Assembly: GCF_001889405.1 (NCBI RefSeq)
Contig: NZ_CP017921.1
Coordinates: 1,192,057 to 1,256,056 of the forward strand
Origin: Methanohalophilus halophilus
Lineage (GTDB): Archaea; Halobacteriota; Methanosarcinia; Methanosarcinales; Methanosarcinaceae
DNA: 64,000 bases
Reading direction: 5' to 3'
The notes under the pieces are model-generated. The model saw only the letters and a list, made by a program, of their open reading frames with translations. It had not been told where the DNA came from and ran no database searches. How positions within the stretch are numbered: the first letter of the stretch is position 1; each line of letters opens with the position of its first letter. This document shows positions 43,420 through 53,640 of this stretch, one piece after another. A program made the position numbers and the translations under genes.

Positions 43420-44529
43420 TTAATGGATTATTGATAAAATATCGTCTGGCCTTGCCCGACGAACAAGACCACTTAATACATCCTGTATTCCTTTAAGATT
43501 ATTTGACGTTCCATCCAATACCATCAGGTTTGCCTTATACCCTTCCCGAAGAGGGCCTTTTCCCTCCAACTCCAATATTGATGCCCCATTAAGTGTGCAC
43601 ATTTTAAATACTTGTCTATCCTCAAGTCCAAATACCTTTGAAAGGAACTCCATCTCAGAGAACATATTTACAGAATTCAGCATAACATTGTCAGTACCTA
43701 TGCCCACATTTATGCCGGATTTCAACATTTCAGCAACAGGTGCCATTCCTACCCCTGTAAGGAAATTGGATCTGGGGCAGACAACCACCGGAATAGATGC
43801 ATCGGCAACGTTTTTGAGGTCTGACTGCACTGCCTGTGTCAGATGGACAAGCATATCCGGCTGCAGTGATAGGGCATCTTTAATATCGTGACGGGATTTT
43901 TCACCGGCATGTATACAAAAAGGGCGTCTGGATTTGTGACAGGTATCTGCAATCTGTTCCAGTAGATTCAAATCGATATCATGTGCACCGCTCATACCTA
44001 TACCATCGGCCTGGGAAAGGAGTAAGGAAATTCCCTCCTGCATAGGCATACTGAGCTCCCTGCTGTCGGGTCTTGCAAATATTCTGGAATCAATATCCGT
44101 ATCTTTTAATGCATCCTTCAGTGCCAGCACACCTCTGTTTCCCCCTTCCCGGAAATCTGCAAAACCGGTGGTCCCAGTGGCAAGCATATCCCTGATGGAA
44201 AATTTCATGTATTCTACAAGTTCCCTGTCAGAAGTTTTTGCAAGGATGCGGTGTTTTAAGCCATCCGGTGGCCTGACCAGACTGTTCAGGTCTCTTTGTA
44301 TCACAAAATCCTCAGCCGGGCCTATACAGGGGTCTTTACAAACCGAGTCTCCTATATGGGTGTGACAGTTGGTAAAACAGGGAGCAATAATATTTTCAGA
44401 AGATGTCGGCTCCTCACACACTTCATGTATGATGCCATCCCGGACACATACATAACCTTTCACCAAAGACAGATCATCCCCATAGAGGATGTTGCCATAA
44501 ATAATCTGTTCACGTGCCATTGAAGACAT
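43420..44529 (-). CDS. Amidohydrolase family protein (deaminase/chlorohydrolase-like)
   Basis: A metal-dependent hydrolase of the cytosine/adenosine deaminase-chlorohydrolase group. Metal ligands are visible: HTH in FTNCHTHIGDS, HAGE in FCIHAGEKSRH, a His in DMLVHLTQAV and Asp in VGIGTDNVMLNS. 370 residues from ATG 44529 (MSSMAREQ). The frame is open to 44637, but that tail overlaps the DNA glycosylase gene and is Lys-rich and non-conserved in character. The substrate is unknown; nucleoside or pterin deamination is possible. Confidence 0.82.
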   Translation of the reverse strand: MSSMAREQIIYGNILYGDDLSLVKGYVCVRDGIIHEVCEEPTSSENIIAPCFTNCHTHIGDSVCKDPCIGPAEDFVIQRDLNSLVRPPDGLKHRILAKTSDRELVEYMKFSIRDMLATGTTGFADFREGGNRGVLALKDALKDTDIDSRIFARPDSRELSMPMQEGISLLLSQADGIGMSGAHDIDLNLLEQIADTCHKSRRPFCIHAGEKSRHDIKDALSLQPDMLVHLTQAVQSDLKNVADASIPVVVCPRSNFLTGVGMAPVAEMLKSGINVGIGTDNVMLNSVNMFSEMEFLSKVFGLEDRQVFKMCTLNGASILELEGKGPLREGYKANLMVLDGTSNNLKGIQDVLSGLVRRARPDDILSIIH

Positions 44530-44584
44530 AATCCTGTATTCATATGTATTAATAATTAAAAAATTAACGCTGGATATATCCTGT

Positions 44585-44914
44585 TTAAATTTTGCAGTTA
44601 CATCCTTTTTTCCTGAGGGCTTCTTTTTGCTCATCAATGGATGTTATAAGAGTGTCCTGCCTGGATTCCCCTGTCGCAAAGGTAGGTTCAAGGGGACTGT
44701 GGTGGTTATACCCCCGCTTCTGCATTTCGCTAACAAGGTTTTCATGGCGCAGGTACAGGGCGTGTAATTTACCTTTCCAGCGAAGAGTTTCAGGATGATT
44801 GGAATAAGCCTTTTTATTTTTAGTGATAATGGACCAGAGAGCGTGCAATTCCCTGTGTTCTCCAAGCAGATGCTGTCTGCAAAGCTCGGATGGTGGCAAA
44901 TCCCATATTCTCAT
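44585..44914 (-). CDS. Pyrimidine-dimer DNA glycosylase/endonuclease V-like protein
   Basis: A 109-residue protein matching the T4 endonuclease V (DenV) family that excises UV-induced pyrimidine dimers. The N-terminal MRIWDLPPSELCRQHLLGEH and RELHALWSIIT correspond to the catalytic N-terminus and helix with the conserved Glu. KLHALYLRHENLVSEMQKRG and NHHSPL follow. It ends in CNCKI. The first four bases of the amidohydrolase extension overlap it, another reason to prefer the shorter amidohydrolase. Confidence 0.8.
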   Translation of the reverse strand: MRIWDLPPSELCRQHLLGEHRELHALWSIITKNKKAYSNHPETLRWKGKLHALYLRHENLVSEMQKRGYNHHSPLEPTFATGESRQDTLITSIDEQKEALRKKGCNCKI

Positions 44915-45050
44915 GTAATATAGATTAATTTATTCTTATTTGAAATTAACAATATGTGATTCAGGCATCCAAAACAAAAAATATATTTAACAATGATGTA
45001 ACCTACTCAATCTTCAATTACAATCATTAATTCATATCAGGTTAGATACG

Positions 45051-46292
45051 ATGAAAATCAGCAAACCAAGAGGAACAAGGGATTTCCTTCCTGAGAATAC
45101 GCGATTGAGACGTTTTGTTGAAAACAGGATGAGAGACGTAGTTTCCAGATGGGGATACAGCGAAATAATCACTCCTACCTTCGAAAATCTCGAACTATTC
45201 ACCCTCAAGTCCGGAGAAGGAGTTACAGGTGAGATTTACAATTTTTCCGATAAGGGTGACAGGGAACTTGCCCTGCGTCCGGAACTCACCGCACCTGTCA
45301 TGCGGATGTATGTGAATGAAATGCAGGCAACACCCCGTCCGTTAAAACTCTTCTATTTTGAGAATTGTTTCCGCTATGAGAGGCCCCAAAAGGGACGTTT
45401 CAGGGAATTCTGGCAATTTGGAGTTGAGACCATTGGCAGCAGCCGTCCTGATGCTGATGCCGAAGTAATAGCTCTTGCAGAAGAAATGATCGAATCTGTA
45501 GGGATCAAGGGGGACCTGCGTGTAGGGCATCTGGGGATTATCCGTCATATACTTGAAGAACTCGAACCGGAGCAACAAACAAAGATCATGAGGCTTGTGG
45601 ATAAAAAGGACGATACCGGGCTTGATGATTATCTTGAACAAATCAATGCATCAATAGAGCTTCGCAACGAGCTGTTTGAACTTGTTAGCATCACCGGAGA
45701 TGATGCAATAGAAAAAGCAAGGCAAATTGTGGGGGATATTGAAGAACTCCAAATTTTTGAAGAACTGACACAAATCCTGGATGCCTATAATGTGGAATAT
45801 TCCGTTGACTTTGGTATTGCCAGGGGTCTTGACTATTACACAGGCATGGTTTTTGAGATATATGCCCGCAATCTAGGAGCCCAGAACCAGATTTGTGGAG
45901 GTGGCTCCTACCAGTTGATACAGCTTTTCGGGGGAGGAGATGTCCCTTCAACCGGATTTGGACTTGGTTTTGATCGTATAATGGAGATATGCGAACTGGA
46001 ACCTGGGCAAAAAAGGGAAGTTGTGCTTGTGGCAACAGATGACACCCGTCTGGATGCAATAGGGATTGTGCGCGAATTACGTAGGGAAGTGCCTGTCTAT
46101 CTCGATATAATGAAACGAAACTTCAAGGGCCAGCTTTCCCACGCCAATAACATCGGTGCCAAGTATGTGGTGATAGTGGGCAAAAGGGAAATGGAGGCTG
46201 GCAAGGTTACCCTGAAGGATATGGAATCCGGCGAACAACACCAATTGACCGTTGAAGAGGCCAGGGAACATATTCTCAAAAGTGGATTGTAA
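45051..46292 (+). CDS. hisS: Histidyl-tRNA synthetase
   Basis: Class II aminoacyl-tRNA synthetase charging tRNA-His. 413 residues: motif 1 region [17 protein letters not shown], motif 2 in [20 protein letters not shown], histidine loop [12 protein letters not shown], and motif 3 in [12 protein letters not shown], then an anticodon-binding domain (about 325-410). AGGTTAG precedes the ATG, and a TATA-like AAATATATTTAAC lies near 44977-44989. Monocistronic in appearance. Confidence 0.97.
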   Translation: MKISKPRGTRDFLPENTRLRRFVENRMRDVVSRWGYSEIITPTFENLELFTLKSGEGVTGEIYNFSDKGDRELALRPELTAPVMRMYVNEMQATPRPLKLFYFENCFRYERPQKGRFREFWQFGVETIGSSRPDADAEVIALAEEMIESVGIKGDLRVGHLGIIRHILEELEPEQQTKIMRLVDKKDDTGLDDYLEQINASIELRNELFELVSITGDDAIEKARQIVGDIEELQIFEELTQILDAYNVEYSVDFGIARGLDYYTGMVFEIYARNLGAQNQICGGGSYQLIQLFGGGDVPSTGFGLGFDRIMEICELEPGQKREVVLVATDDTRLDAIGIVRELRREVPVYLDIMKRNFKGQLSHANNIGAKYVVIVGKREMEAGKVTLKDMESGEQHQLTVEEAREHILKSGL

Positions 46293-46455
46293 TGGCTATC
46301 GTAGATTCCATGCATACAGCCGTAATGGCACAAAATATATAACCAATGTGCCTTTAATTAGCACCACTTCGCCACTACAGGGAATCTCCCAACGTTCATA
46401 CCTGTAACTTTATCGCCACTTTAAATTCAAATCAAAATAATAAGGAGTAATCATA

Positions 46456-46914
46456 ATGGCAAAAATGCACACTCGCAGAAAAGGCCAGGCAGGGTCCACA
46501 AAACCCATTCGTACAGAAGTACCCGCATGGTCTTTGCAGGATGCAGAAGAGATCGAAAAGGTGGTTCTTGACTTGTGGAAGCAAGGCAACCCCACCAGTG
46601 TCATCGGAATGAAGTTGAGAGATAACTATGGAGTTCCTGATGTCAAACTCGCTACAGGAAAGAAGCTCACTGCTATCCTGAAAGAAAGTGAAGTAGCACC
46701 TGGTGTTCCTGAGGACCTGTACAATCTTATCGTAAAAGCTATTGGTTTGAGAAAACATGTTGCAGCCAATAACAAAGATGTACATAACAAGCGTCCTCTT
46801 CAGCTTACCGAATCCAAAATTCGCAGACTGGTTAAATATTATAAGGCAAACAAAGTCCTCCCCGCCGAATGGAAATATAAACCAGAAACCGCAGAAATGC
46901 TTATTACTAAGTAA
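46456..46914 (+). CDS. rps15: 30S ribosomal protein S15
   Basis: Archaeal/eukaryotic-type S15 (eukaryotic uS15) of 152 residues with the archaeal N-terminal extension [17 protein letters not shown]. The conserved region [20 protein letters not shown] and the C-terminal rRNA-binding helices ([18 protein letters not shown]) are present. AAGGAGT precedes the ATG. The next gene, an archaeal RecJ-like nuclease, is a common neighbour of S15 in archaea. Confidence 0.97.
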   Translation: MAKMHTRRKGQAGSTKPIRTEVPAWSLQDAEEIEKVVLDLWKQGNPTSVIGMKLRDNYGVPDVKLATGKKLTAILKESEVAPGVPEDLYNLIVKAIGLRKHVAANNKDVHNKRPLQLTESKIRRLVKYYKANKVLPAEWKYKPETAEMLITK

Positions 46915-46916
46915 AC

Positions 46917-46947
46917 GGGAAGTTGCATAATTTCCCAACTTTTTTTA
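46917..46947 (+). terminator. Terminator after rps15
   Basis: GGGAA 46917-46921 pairs with TTCCC 46932-46936, followed by AACTTTTTTTTAA. It begins two bases after the S15 stop. A further T-rich stretch lies near 46950-46965. Confidence 0.6.
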
Positions 46948-47124
46948 ATTTAGTTCTTTTTTTCCTGCTGTATGTCTTCGTTCAATTGCCATTTATTTAA
47001 GGCAATGTGAAGACAATCATGATACAAATCAATAGAAGTATAAATGTGTGCTGCATAATGAATCCTTTAATATCAAAATCACTCCATGTATAATTAGCAT
47101 ATGTGGACTGGCAGGTGAAAGTTT

Positions 47125-48447
47125 TTGGAAAAATTGCGACCCATTGCAAAAATGGCATCTGAAAAAATCAGTGAATACTCACGTGTAAGACTCATATCCC
47201 ATAATGATGCAGACGGGATTACCGCAGCAGCTGTAATGTGCCATGCCCTGCTGAGGGAAGACATAGTTTTCCATGCAAGTATTGTAAGCCGGCTAGATGA
47301 AAATGTTGTGGAAACAGTTAACAACAGCACTGATAATGGTGATCTCGTACTTTTCTGTGACATGGGGAGCGGCCAGCCTGAATTGATTGAAAAAGTCAAA
47401 AATGACATCATTATAATAGACCACCATGCACCCGTGGGTGACACAACGGCACACGTAATGGTAAACCCTCATCTTGCAGACATTGATGGTGCTTACTATA
47501 TGTGCGCCTCAACAACTGCTTATGTTGTTGCAACAGAACTAAATCCCGAAAATAAAGAGCTTGCAGGACTTGCAATTGCAGGTGCCATAGGGGATAAACA
47601 ACTTTTTGACAGGGAGAATGGCCTGATCCTGAAAGAAGGAATTGAAAGCGGCTCTGTTTCCATAAGGAAAGGATTAAAGATCGGAGATGGTGACTTGGCA
47701 GAAGTGCTGGAAAGAACACCTGAACCCTACCTTGACATAACAGGTGAAAAAGAAAAGATCGAAAACTTCCTTAATATCCTGGGTATCAGTGGCCCTATCG
47801 AAGAACTTGATGAAAACCAGATGAAAAAACTTACTTCCGCTGTGGCACTTAAACTGACAAAAAAAGCCAGTCCTGAAGCGGTTGATGCCAGCATCGGTGA
47901 AGTCTGCATTCTCAACCACGAGACCATACCTAATGTATACGATATGGTAACCCTCCTCAATTGCTGTGGCAAACTTGAACGTGGAGGTCTTGCCCTTACT
48001 GCCTGCCTGAGGGATGAAAAGGCTGCAGAAGAAGGCTGGAAGATTGCGGAACAATACCAGCAAGTTTTGATGGCACAAATCAAAAAGGCAGAGAAGAAGA
48101 TCCAAAAACGGCACCATCTCAGGTTTATTCAGGGAGAAGACATGGAAGCCACCGGCATGATCGCAGGTGTTGTCATCAGGTACATACACCCTGATCTGCC
48201 CTTCATTGCCCTGAACAAAGTTGATGATATTGTTAAAATTTCAGGAAGAGGAACCCGCAAACTTGTAGAAGGCGGACTGGATCTTGCAGTTGCCTTAAGA
48301 GAGGCAGCCTCCGGAGTAGGAGGTAGCGGAGGGGGACATAACATAGCATCCGGTGCGGCCATACCGCCGGGAAGTGAAGAAGAGTTCCTGGAAGCCCTGG
48401 ATTCCATTATCGCAAAACAGATGGGATACAATGCAGATGAAAATTAA
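47125..48447 (+). CDS. Archaeal RecJ-like DHH phosphoesterase/exonuclease
   Basis: Single-strand-specific exonuclease of the DHH family, related to archaeal GAN that associates with the replicative helicase complex GINS. 440 residues from TTG 47125 with AGGTGA upstream. Metal motifs: ISHNDADGITAAAVM, FCDMGSG and IIIIDHHAPVGD. The DHHA1-type C-terminal motif is GVGGSGGGHNIASGAAIP. It leads a tight cluster with pcc1 and uracil-DNA glycosylase, linking DNA repair and tRNA modification genes. Confidence 0.92.
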   Translation: MEKLRPIAKMASEKISEYSRVRLISHNDADGITAAAVMCHALLREDIVFHASIVSRLDENVVETVNNSTDNGDLVLFCDMGSGQPELIEKVKNDIIIIDHHAPVGDTTAHVMVNPHLADIDGAYYMCASTTAYVVATELNPENKELAGLAIAGAIGDKQLFDRENGLILKEGIESGSVSIRKGLKIGDGDLAEVLERTPEPYLDITGEKEKIENFLNILGISGPIEELDENQMKKLTSAVALKLTKKASPEAVDASIGEVCILNHETIPNVYDMVTLLNCCGKLERGGLALTACLRDEKAAEEGWKIAEQYQQVLMAQIKKAEKKIQKRHHLRFIQGEDMEATGMIAGVVIRYIHPDLPFIALNKVDDIVKISGRGTRKLVEGGLDLAVALREAASGVGGSGGGHNIASGAAIPPGSEEEFLEALDSIIAKQMGYNADEN

Positions 48448-48667
48448 AAGCACACTTAACCTGCCTGTCGGTCAAAGGGGCAAAATAATTATTGAATCAT
48501 TAAGACCGGACAATCTAGCGAATATGGAAAGTAAAACCCTCTCCGATGAAAATTCCATAACTTTGAGGACAGAAAAACTTTCTTCTCTGATATCTGTTAT
48601 GGACGATCTTCTTATGAATGCCAAAATTGCCGAAGACCTGGATCTCAATGGGACAAAAAATGATTAA
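48431..48667 (+). CDS. pcc1: KEOPS complex subunit Pcc1
   Basis: A dimerisation subunit of KEOPS, which makes the universal t6A37 modification of ANN-decoding tRNAs. 78 residues: IIIESLRPDNLANMESKTLS and ITLRTEKLSSLISVMDDLLM match the small KH-like Pcc1 fold. The start is ATG 48431, overlapping the RecJ-like gene by 17 bases (ATG 48437 is an alternative). The catalytic Kae1/Bud32 genes are not in the window. Confidence 0.85.
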   Translation: MQMKIKSTLNLPVGQRGKIIIESLRPDNLANMESKTLSDENSITLRTEKLSSLISVMDDLLMNAKIAEDLDLNGTKND

Positions 48668-49196
48668 TTCATTCGAAGATTTAGAGGAGGAAATAAATTC
48701 ATGTACTGCGTGCCAGCTCCATGAATCCGCAACCCACAAAGTAATAATGAAGGGTGGGCAAAATCCAAAAGTACTTTTCATAGGTGAAGCCCCCGGCAAG
48801 AATGAGGATGCAAGCGGAATACCTTTCTGTGGCAGGGCCGGCAAAATCCTGGATGGTATGATAGAAGATATGGATATTCAGCAGAAAGATTGGGCTGTGA
48901 TCAATACAGTCAAATGCAGACCTCCTGATAACCGCAGGCCCCGTAAAGGAGAACTTGCCGCATGCCGGGCTTTTTTTGAAAGGCAAATCGAAATGCTTGA
49001 TCCTGATGTGATTATTCTGCTCGGAAATACTGCTGAGGAAGCTTTTTTGGGAAACAGGCAACTTCAGTGGGGAGAATGCAGGGAAATAGACGGCATAAAT
49101 GTGGTGAAATTCTATCATCCTGCAGCCCTCATATATACCAAAAGTCGCCAGCCTGAACAGCAAGAGTTTATAGAAAAAAACAGTGCATTATGGTAA
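48660..49196 (+). CDS. Type-4 uracil-DNA glycosylase
   Basis: Removes uracil from deaminated DNA. 178 residues with the [4Fe-4S] cysteine pair CTACQLHES near the N-terminus and CR motifs later (VKCRPPDNRRP, AACRAFFERQ). Catalytic loop GEAPGKNEDASGIPFCGRAG is typical of family 4, and the C-terminal FYHPAALIY is the HPS/A-type loop. ATG 48660 overlaps the pcc1 stop, with GGGAC upstream. Confidence 0.93.
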   Translation: MINSFEDLEEEINSCTACQLHESATHKVIMKGGQNPKVLFIGEAPGKNEDASGIPFCGRAGKILDGMIEDMDIQQKDWAVINTVKCRPPDNRRPRKGELAACRAFFERQIEMLDPDVIILLGNTAEEAFLGNRQLQWGECREIDGINVVKFYHPAALIYTKSRQPEQQEFIEKNSALW

Positions 49197-49319
49197 ATCC
49201 ATTCGTTCTTCCAATATGGTGGTTTGTGCCATCAGGTAAAACTTATAATAATTAATAACAATAACTGAGTCGCTGTAAGGACTTCACTAATCATTATTTA
49301 ATCATTTCGAGGAAATATA

Positions 49320-50828
49320 ATGGATCTGGAATTCAGGTTAAAAGCTGCCTTCAAAACTAGCGGGGACCCCGCACCCGCCGTAGATGCTATTCAGGAGTTT
49401 CTTGAGGAAGAAGCCCCAAAGGTACTCGCCAAGGGAGCACCAGAAGGGGAAGAAGCAAAAATTAAGAGCTGGAATGTAAGGGATAACCGGATAGACATTG
49501 AGATAGTCTCCGGCAGGTATGTCCGATCCCATGATGCAATTATAAGGCTGCGTAAACCTCTTGCTGGCAAAATTGGAAAGGAATACCATCTGGGCATCCG
49601 GGGTATTGATGTTGATGAGTTTGTCATAAAAATGGCTTCCGAAAAATCAGTCGGAGATCTGAAGATACCGCATGTCAGTTCAATGGATTATGACGGAGAA
49701 TACATCACACTCAATCTGGATGTCGGACAGGCAGAACTTGAAAACCGTGTTCCTGACAGGATACTGACCCTTATGGAGGACAAGATAAGGGAAAAGGTCT
49801 ATGGCGGCAAGACCGAACACTGGAACCTTCTATGGCAGAGTGAAAAAAAGGCACACCCATTTGAGAAGGACCCAACGCAGGAAATGTTAGAAAAAGGGTG
49901 GATCAAAAGAGGGGCCAGCAGAGGGCAGTGGATTCACGGGCCACAGTCCACGAAGTTGTTCCGCACTTTTGAAAAGATAGTTCTTGAAGAACTTCTTGAA
50001 CCTCTCGGATATCAGGAAATGATCTTCCCGAAACTTGTTCCCTGGGATGTATGGAAGAAATCCGGGCATGCCAAAGGCGTCTATCCGGAAATATATTATG
50101 TATGCCCCCCGAAAACCCGCGATCCGGAATACTGGGAAGAGGTCGCTGATCACTACAAGGTTACAAAAGAAGTACCTACTGAACTAATAAAGGAAAAGAT
50201 AGGTGATCCTATAGGTGGCCTGTGCTATGCCCAGTGTCCCCCCTTCTGGATGTATTTACAGGGTGAAACCATACCTACAGAATCATTCCCCCTGAAAGTC
50301 TTTGACCGCTCCGGGACATCCCACAGGTATGAAAGTGGTGGCATCCACGGCATGGAACGTGTTGATGAGTTTCATCGTATCGAGATTGTCTGGCTGGGTA
50401 CAAAGGAACAGGTAGTCAAAGCCTCAGAAGAGCTCCACGAACGCTATATGCATATCTTCAATGAAATCCTCGATCTTGAATGGAGAAAAGCCTGGGTCAC
50501 ACCATGGTTCATGGCACAGGAGGGACTTGCAGGTGTATCGGATGAGCAAAGTGCCGGTACTACAGATTATGAAGCGCCCCTGCCGTACAGGGGAGATGAT
50601 GGCGAATGGCTTGAGTTCCAGAACGTGAGTGTCAACGGGGATAAATATCCTTCCGGTTTTAATGTGAAAAGTCAGTCAGGAGATGAACTCTGGTCCGGAT
50701 GTTCGGGTGTTGGACTGGAAAGATGGACCTCAGCTTTCCTTGCGCAGAAAGGCCTGGATCCGGAAAACTGGCCGGAAGAATTCCGCAAGCGTTTTGGAGA
50801 AATGCCTGAAGGAATAAAGTTCTTCTAA
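49320..50828 (+). CDS. serS: Seryl-tRNA synthetase, rare methanogen type (type 2)
   Basis: The atypical zinc-dependent SerRS confined to some methanogenic archaea, recognisable by its own N-terminal tRNA-binding domain (about 1-165) instead of a coiled coil and a length of 502 residues. The catalytic core includes [38 protein letters not shown] with a zinc-ligand Cys, [20 protein letters not shown], and motif 3 in [23 protein letters not shown] precedes the ATG. No canonical SerRS is present in this window. Confidence 0.96.
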   Translation: MDLEFRLKAAFKTSGDPAPAVDAIQEFLEEEAPKVLAKGAPEGEEAKIKSWNVRDNRIDIEIVSGRYVRSHDAIIRLRKPLAGKIGKEYHLGIRGIDVDEFVIKMASEKSVGDLKIPHVSSMDYDGEYITLNLDVGQAELENRVPDRILTLMEDKIREKVYGGKTEHWNLLWQSEKKAHPFEKDPTQEMLEKGWIKRGASRGQWIHGPQSTKLFRTFEKIVLEELLEPLGYQEMIFPKLVPWDVWKKSGHAKGVYPEIYYVCPPKTRDPEYWEEVADHYKVTKEVPTELIKEKIGDPIGGLCYAQCPPFWMYLQGETIPTESFPLKVFDRSGTSHRYESGGIHGMERVDEFHRIEIVWLGTKEQVVKASEELHERYMHIFNEILDLEWRKAWVTPWFMAQEGLAGVSDEQSAGTTDYEAPLPYRGDDGEWLEFQNVSVNGDKYPSGFNVKSQSGDELWSGCSGVGLERWTSAFLAQKGLDPENWPEEFRKRFGEMPEGIKFF

Positions 50829-50864
50829 AATGGATAACCGATTTGTTTATATATGGACATGTCT

Positions 50865-50895
50865 AGTATAGAGGGCCACTAATAGCCTATACTAT
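50865..50895 (+). promoter_or_regulatory. Inverted repeat in the rps3ae promoter/leader
   Basis: TAGTATAG 50865-50872 pairs with CTATACTA 50888-50895 around a 15-base loop. A TATA-like TTTATATATGG lies at about 50847-50857, which puts the start of transcription inside this repeat, 60-80 bases before rps3ae. It could be an operator or a leader hairpin for autoregulation, or merely a 3'-end structure for serS. Confidence 0.35.
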
Positions 50896-50958
50896 AGAAT
50901 TTATTAATTACATTGATCATCTACAGAGAAATATCACACTAACACTGGAGGAAATTTA

Positions 50959-51561
50959 TTGGCAAGAAAAGTACAGAGAAAACTGGATAAATGGAAGAAC
51001 AAAACCTGGTATAACATTGAGACTCCTGAATTTATTGGCAGGACCGTTATTGGGACAACCACTACTGATGAAAGTGAAAAACTGGTTGGAAGGACGATCG
51101 AAACCACTGTAGGAGACATTACCAATGATTTCTCAAAACAGAACATCAAACTACGTCTGGCTATCGACAGCGTAACCGGTGACACTGCAAACACTGCTTT
51201 CATTGGTCACGAGATCACTACAGATTACCTTCGCTCCATTGTAAAACGCCAGACATCCCGTATAGACAACAACCTTGAGGTAACAACCAAGGACGGACGT
51301 AAGCTCCGCATCAAGCCCATTGCATTTACTGTAAAGAGGGCAAGAAGCAGCCAGATAAGAGCAATCCGGGAAATTATGGCAAAAATCGTCCTTGAAAGAG
51401 CTGCAGAACTTGACTTTGAACACATTGTCGAGGAAATCGTAACCGGTAAACTTGCAGCCAATATTTACAGGAATGCAAAAACTATCTATCCAATCAGAAG
51501 GGTAGAAATACGCAAGACAGAAGTTCTTCCTGTAAAGGCTAATGCTTCCGCAGCAGCCTGA
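50959..51561 (+). CDS. rps3ae: 30S ribosomal protein S3Ae
   Basis: Archaeal/eukaryotic-specific small-subunit protein (eS1). 200 residues from TTG 50959 with GGAGG upstream: ARKVQRKLDKWKNKTWYNIE, then KLRLAIDSVTGDTANTAFIG, LRIKPIAFTVKRARSSQIRA and the C-terminal YPIRRVEIRKTEVL. Monocistronic, with its own TATA element, and converging on gltX. Confidence 0.97.
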   Translation: MARKVQRKLDKWKNKTWYNIETPEFIGRTVIGTTTTDESEKLVGRTIETTVGDITNDFSKQNIKLRLAIDSVTGDTANTAFIGHEITTDYLRSIVKRQTSRIDNNLEVTTKDGRKLRIKPIAFTVKRARSSQIRAIREIMAKIVLERAAELDFEHIVEEIVTGKLAANIYRNAKTIYPIRRVEIRKTEVLPVKANASAAA

Positions 51562-51576
51562 AATTAAAAATAAAAA

Positions 51577-51610
51577 AGTAGCCTTTCACTTATGAGTGAA
51601 ATAGGCTACT
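51577..51610. terminator. Shared hairpin terminator between rps3ae and gltX
   Basis: AGTAGCCT 51577-51584 pairs with AGGCTACT 51603-51610, and TTCACT 51585-51590 with AGTGAA 51595-51600, leaving a TATG loop and a two-base bulge. A-rich sequence on the left gives T residues on the minus strand, and CTCTTTTCTTTT follows on the plus strand, so it can serve both convergent transcripts. The hairpin includes the last codons and stop of gltX. Confidence 0.65.
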
Positions 51611-53298
51611 ACTCTCTTTTCTTTTACATCATCTATCCTGCAGAACCCAAAGCGCTCAAACTGCACAACTTTATCAATTTCATCTGCAATCTGTAATTCT
51701 CCTATTCCTGTGAATACACCTTCAGGAGAAAGGACATCTACATGCAGATTATCTTCTGCTACCCACTGGACAATAGGAGGGCGTTTTTCCCTGACCTCAT
51801 CCATTGAATCACCAATATGTTTTGCCCGGAGAGGCTGGGTCGATACAATTTCAATGTTATATAGATCCTTGAGTCTTAAGAGGGATCCGGGGGATAGTTC
51901 CTTTGCATCCTCACCACTAATATAAACAATATTATCCACATCTATACTCCTGTTTCCCATATTTTCCACGGGATGCAGAGGTGGGGTGGCAACAGTGTGT
52001 TCCCCGTCTATAATCTCAACTTTTTGAGGGTTGGGGACAAAGAAGAAACGCTTTGCCTGTGAGTCAATAAGTTTACGGTTTTCAGAATAAAGGGAATCCA
52101 TGCTGATACTCACATCGGTTTCCCCCACACCCATGTCTACCATAAATTTACGCAGGGCCTGTGGTTTGATGCCACGTCTGCGAATTGCCCTTATTGTTGG
52201 AAGCCGTGGGTCATCCCAGCCGGTGTATTCGCCTTCTTCTATAGATTTCCTGAGTGCACTGGTGCTGAATTTACCGAATTCATGCATTTTAATGCGACCC
52301 CAGTGTGTGGTCTTTGGATATTCCCAGCCAAGGTAATCATAGATATACTTCTGACGCTTTTCACTGTCCATCAAATCTTTGCCCCGGATGATATGGGTCA
52401 TGCCAAGTTCATGGTCCTCGATGGCTCCCTCAAAATCAAGAAGCGGCCATACTACGTATTTATCACCCACTTCCGGGCGGGGATGTGTAGCTTTTACTAT
52501 CCTGAAAGCACCAAAATCCCTTAGTGCAGGGTCCTTATGGTCGATCTCTGTCTTGATACGCAATACAGCGGATTTTTCTTCGTAATCGCCCTCAATCATC
52601 TTATGCCAGTATTCCAGATTTTCCGCAGGGTCCCTGTCACGATCAGGACATGGGCTACATGAATCTTTATACTTCTTGAAATCAGCCCCCTCACAGAAAC
52701 AGACATAAGCGTGCCCCATTTCGATAAGCTTGCGGGCATACTCATAGTAAAGATTTATTCTGTCTGATGCCTTTACCACCCTGTCCGGTTTGATACCAAG
52801 CCACTGACAGTCATCAAGGTACCATTCATAGGCTTCAAGAAGGGGGCGCTTGGTCTGGGGATCAGTATCATCAAAACGTATTATGAAATCCCCGCCATAC
52901 ATTTTGACATATTCGGAGTTGATTATCATCCCCCTTGCACTGCCCAGGGTAGCGGGCCCGTTGGGATTGGGAGCAAAACGCATAACAACCTTTTCCCCTT
53001 CTGCAACATCAAGGGGTTTGAGGCCTTTATCGGGCTCTTTCTTTGTATTTAGTTCTTCAATAAGTTCAGGTGCGACTTCCTCAAGTCTCTGCTGCCATAC
53101 ATCCGGGTTGCCTTCTGCAACCTGGTCTATGATTTTCTGTACTTGCGCCGTGACGTCTTTGGCTTTAGGACGCAGGTGGGGACACTGTCCCATCACCCGA
53201 CCCATGACAGCTCCAACCTGGGGAGGTTGTCCGTATTTTACAGCATTCTGCAATGCAAATTTTTCAATCGTTTTTATATCTTCATCCTTTAATGTCAT
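51586..53298 (-). CDS. gltX: Glutamyl-tRNA synthetase, archaeal type
   Basis: Charges tRNA-Glu (and tRNA-Gln before GatDE), and so also feeds heme synthesis through glutamyl-tRNA. 570 residues from ATG 53298, where GAGGTC lies upstream. The class I signature appears as RFAPNPNGPATLGSARG, with TLGS at the HIGH position. The GlnRS/GluRS KMSKS-equivalent is KFSTSALRKSIEEGEY. Archaeal GlxRS-type beta-barrel anticodon domains occupy the C-terminal half. Third gene of a short FAH-HTH-gltX run. Confidence 0.96.
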   Translation of the reverse strand: MTLKDEDIKTIEKFALQNAVKYGQPPQVGAVMGRVMGQCPHLRPKAKDVTAQVQKIIDQVAEGNPDVWQQRLEEVAPELIEELNTKKEPDKGLKPLDVAEGEKVVMRFAPNPNGPATLGSARGMIINSEYVKMYGGDFIIRFDDTDPQTKRPLLEAYEWYLDDCQWLGIKPDRVVKASDRINLYYEYARKLIEMGHAYVCFCEGADFKKYKDSCSPCPDRDRDPAENLEYWHKMIEGDYEEKSAVLRIKTEIDHKDPALRDFGAFRIVKATHPRPEVGDKYVVWPLLDFEGAIEDHELGMTHIIRGKDLMDSEKRQKYIYDYLGWEYPKTTHWGRIKMHEFGKFSTSALRKSIEEGEYTGWDDPRLPTIRAIRRRGIKPQALRKFMVDMGVGETDVSISMDSLYSENRKLIDSQAKRFFFVPNPQKVEIIDGEHTVATPPLHPVENMGNRSIDVDNIVYISGEDAKELSPGSLLRLKDLYNIEIVSTQPLRAKHIGDSMDEVREKRPPIVQWVAEDNLHVDVLSPEGVFTGIGELQIADEIDKVVQFERFGFCRIDDVKEKRVVAYFTHK

Positions 53299-53340
53299 CT
53301 GGCTGACCTCTATAAAGTAAAAAAGTGATTCAACATACAA

Positions 53341-53640
53341 TTAAATAGAATTTCTTATCTGCTGGATATGAGATGCTTTTGTAATGATGGCTGATATTTG
53401 CCCGTCAAAATCCTCAAGGAATTTTTCGGTATTCTCACCTGCAACTGCTCCGTGTGATGAAGGCTTTATGAGATGTTCCTGTTCAAGTACCCTCAATGAA
53501 TATCTCACTTTATGGGTTGGCATCCCCGTTTCATCCGAAAGTTTAAGGATACCAATCGGCCCTTCCTCAATAACCTTCCTGAGGACGATAAGGTGTCTTT
53601 CAGTTAATTCAAGTTCCCTGTAAATTTGATCAAAAAGCAT
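53341..53640 (-). CDS. Small helix-turn-helix regulator
   Basis: A 99-residue predicted DNA-binding protein. LTERHLIVLRKVIEEGPIGI and KLSDETGMPTHKVRYSLRVL form a winged-helix N-terminal half, with a wing around EHLIKPSSHGAV. The C-terminal part is a short amphipathic helix likely for dimerisation. It overlaps the upstream FAH-family gene by one base and lies 42 bases before gltX. Targets unknown. Confidence 0.75.
   Translation of the reverse strand: MLFDQIYRELELTERHLIVLRKVIEEGPIGILKLSDETGMPTHKVRYSLRVLEQEHLIKPSSHGAVAGENTEKFLEDFDGQISAIITKASHIQQIRNSI

Noticed and set aside
44530-44637. 36-residue N-terminal extension of the amidohydrolase
   Set aside because: It overlaps the DNA glycosylase gene and is Lys-rich; amidohydrolase starts are expected near the MSSMAREQ position.
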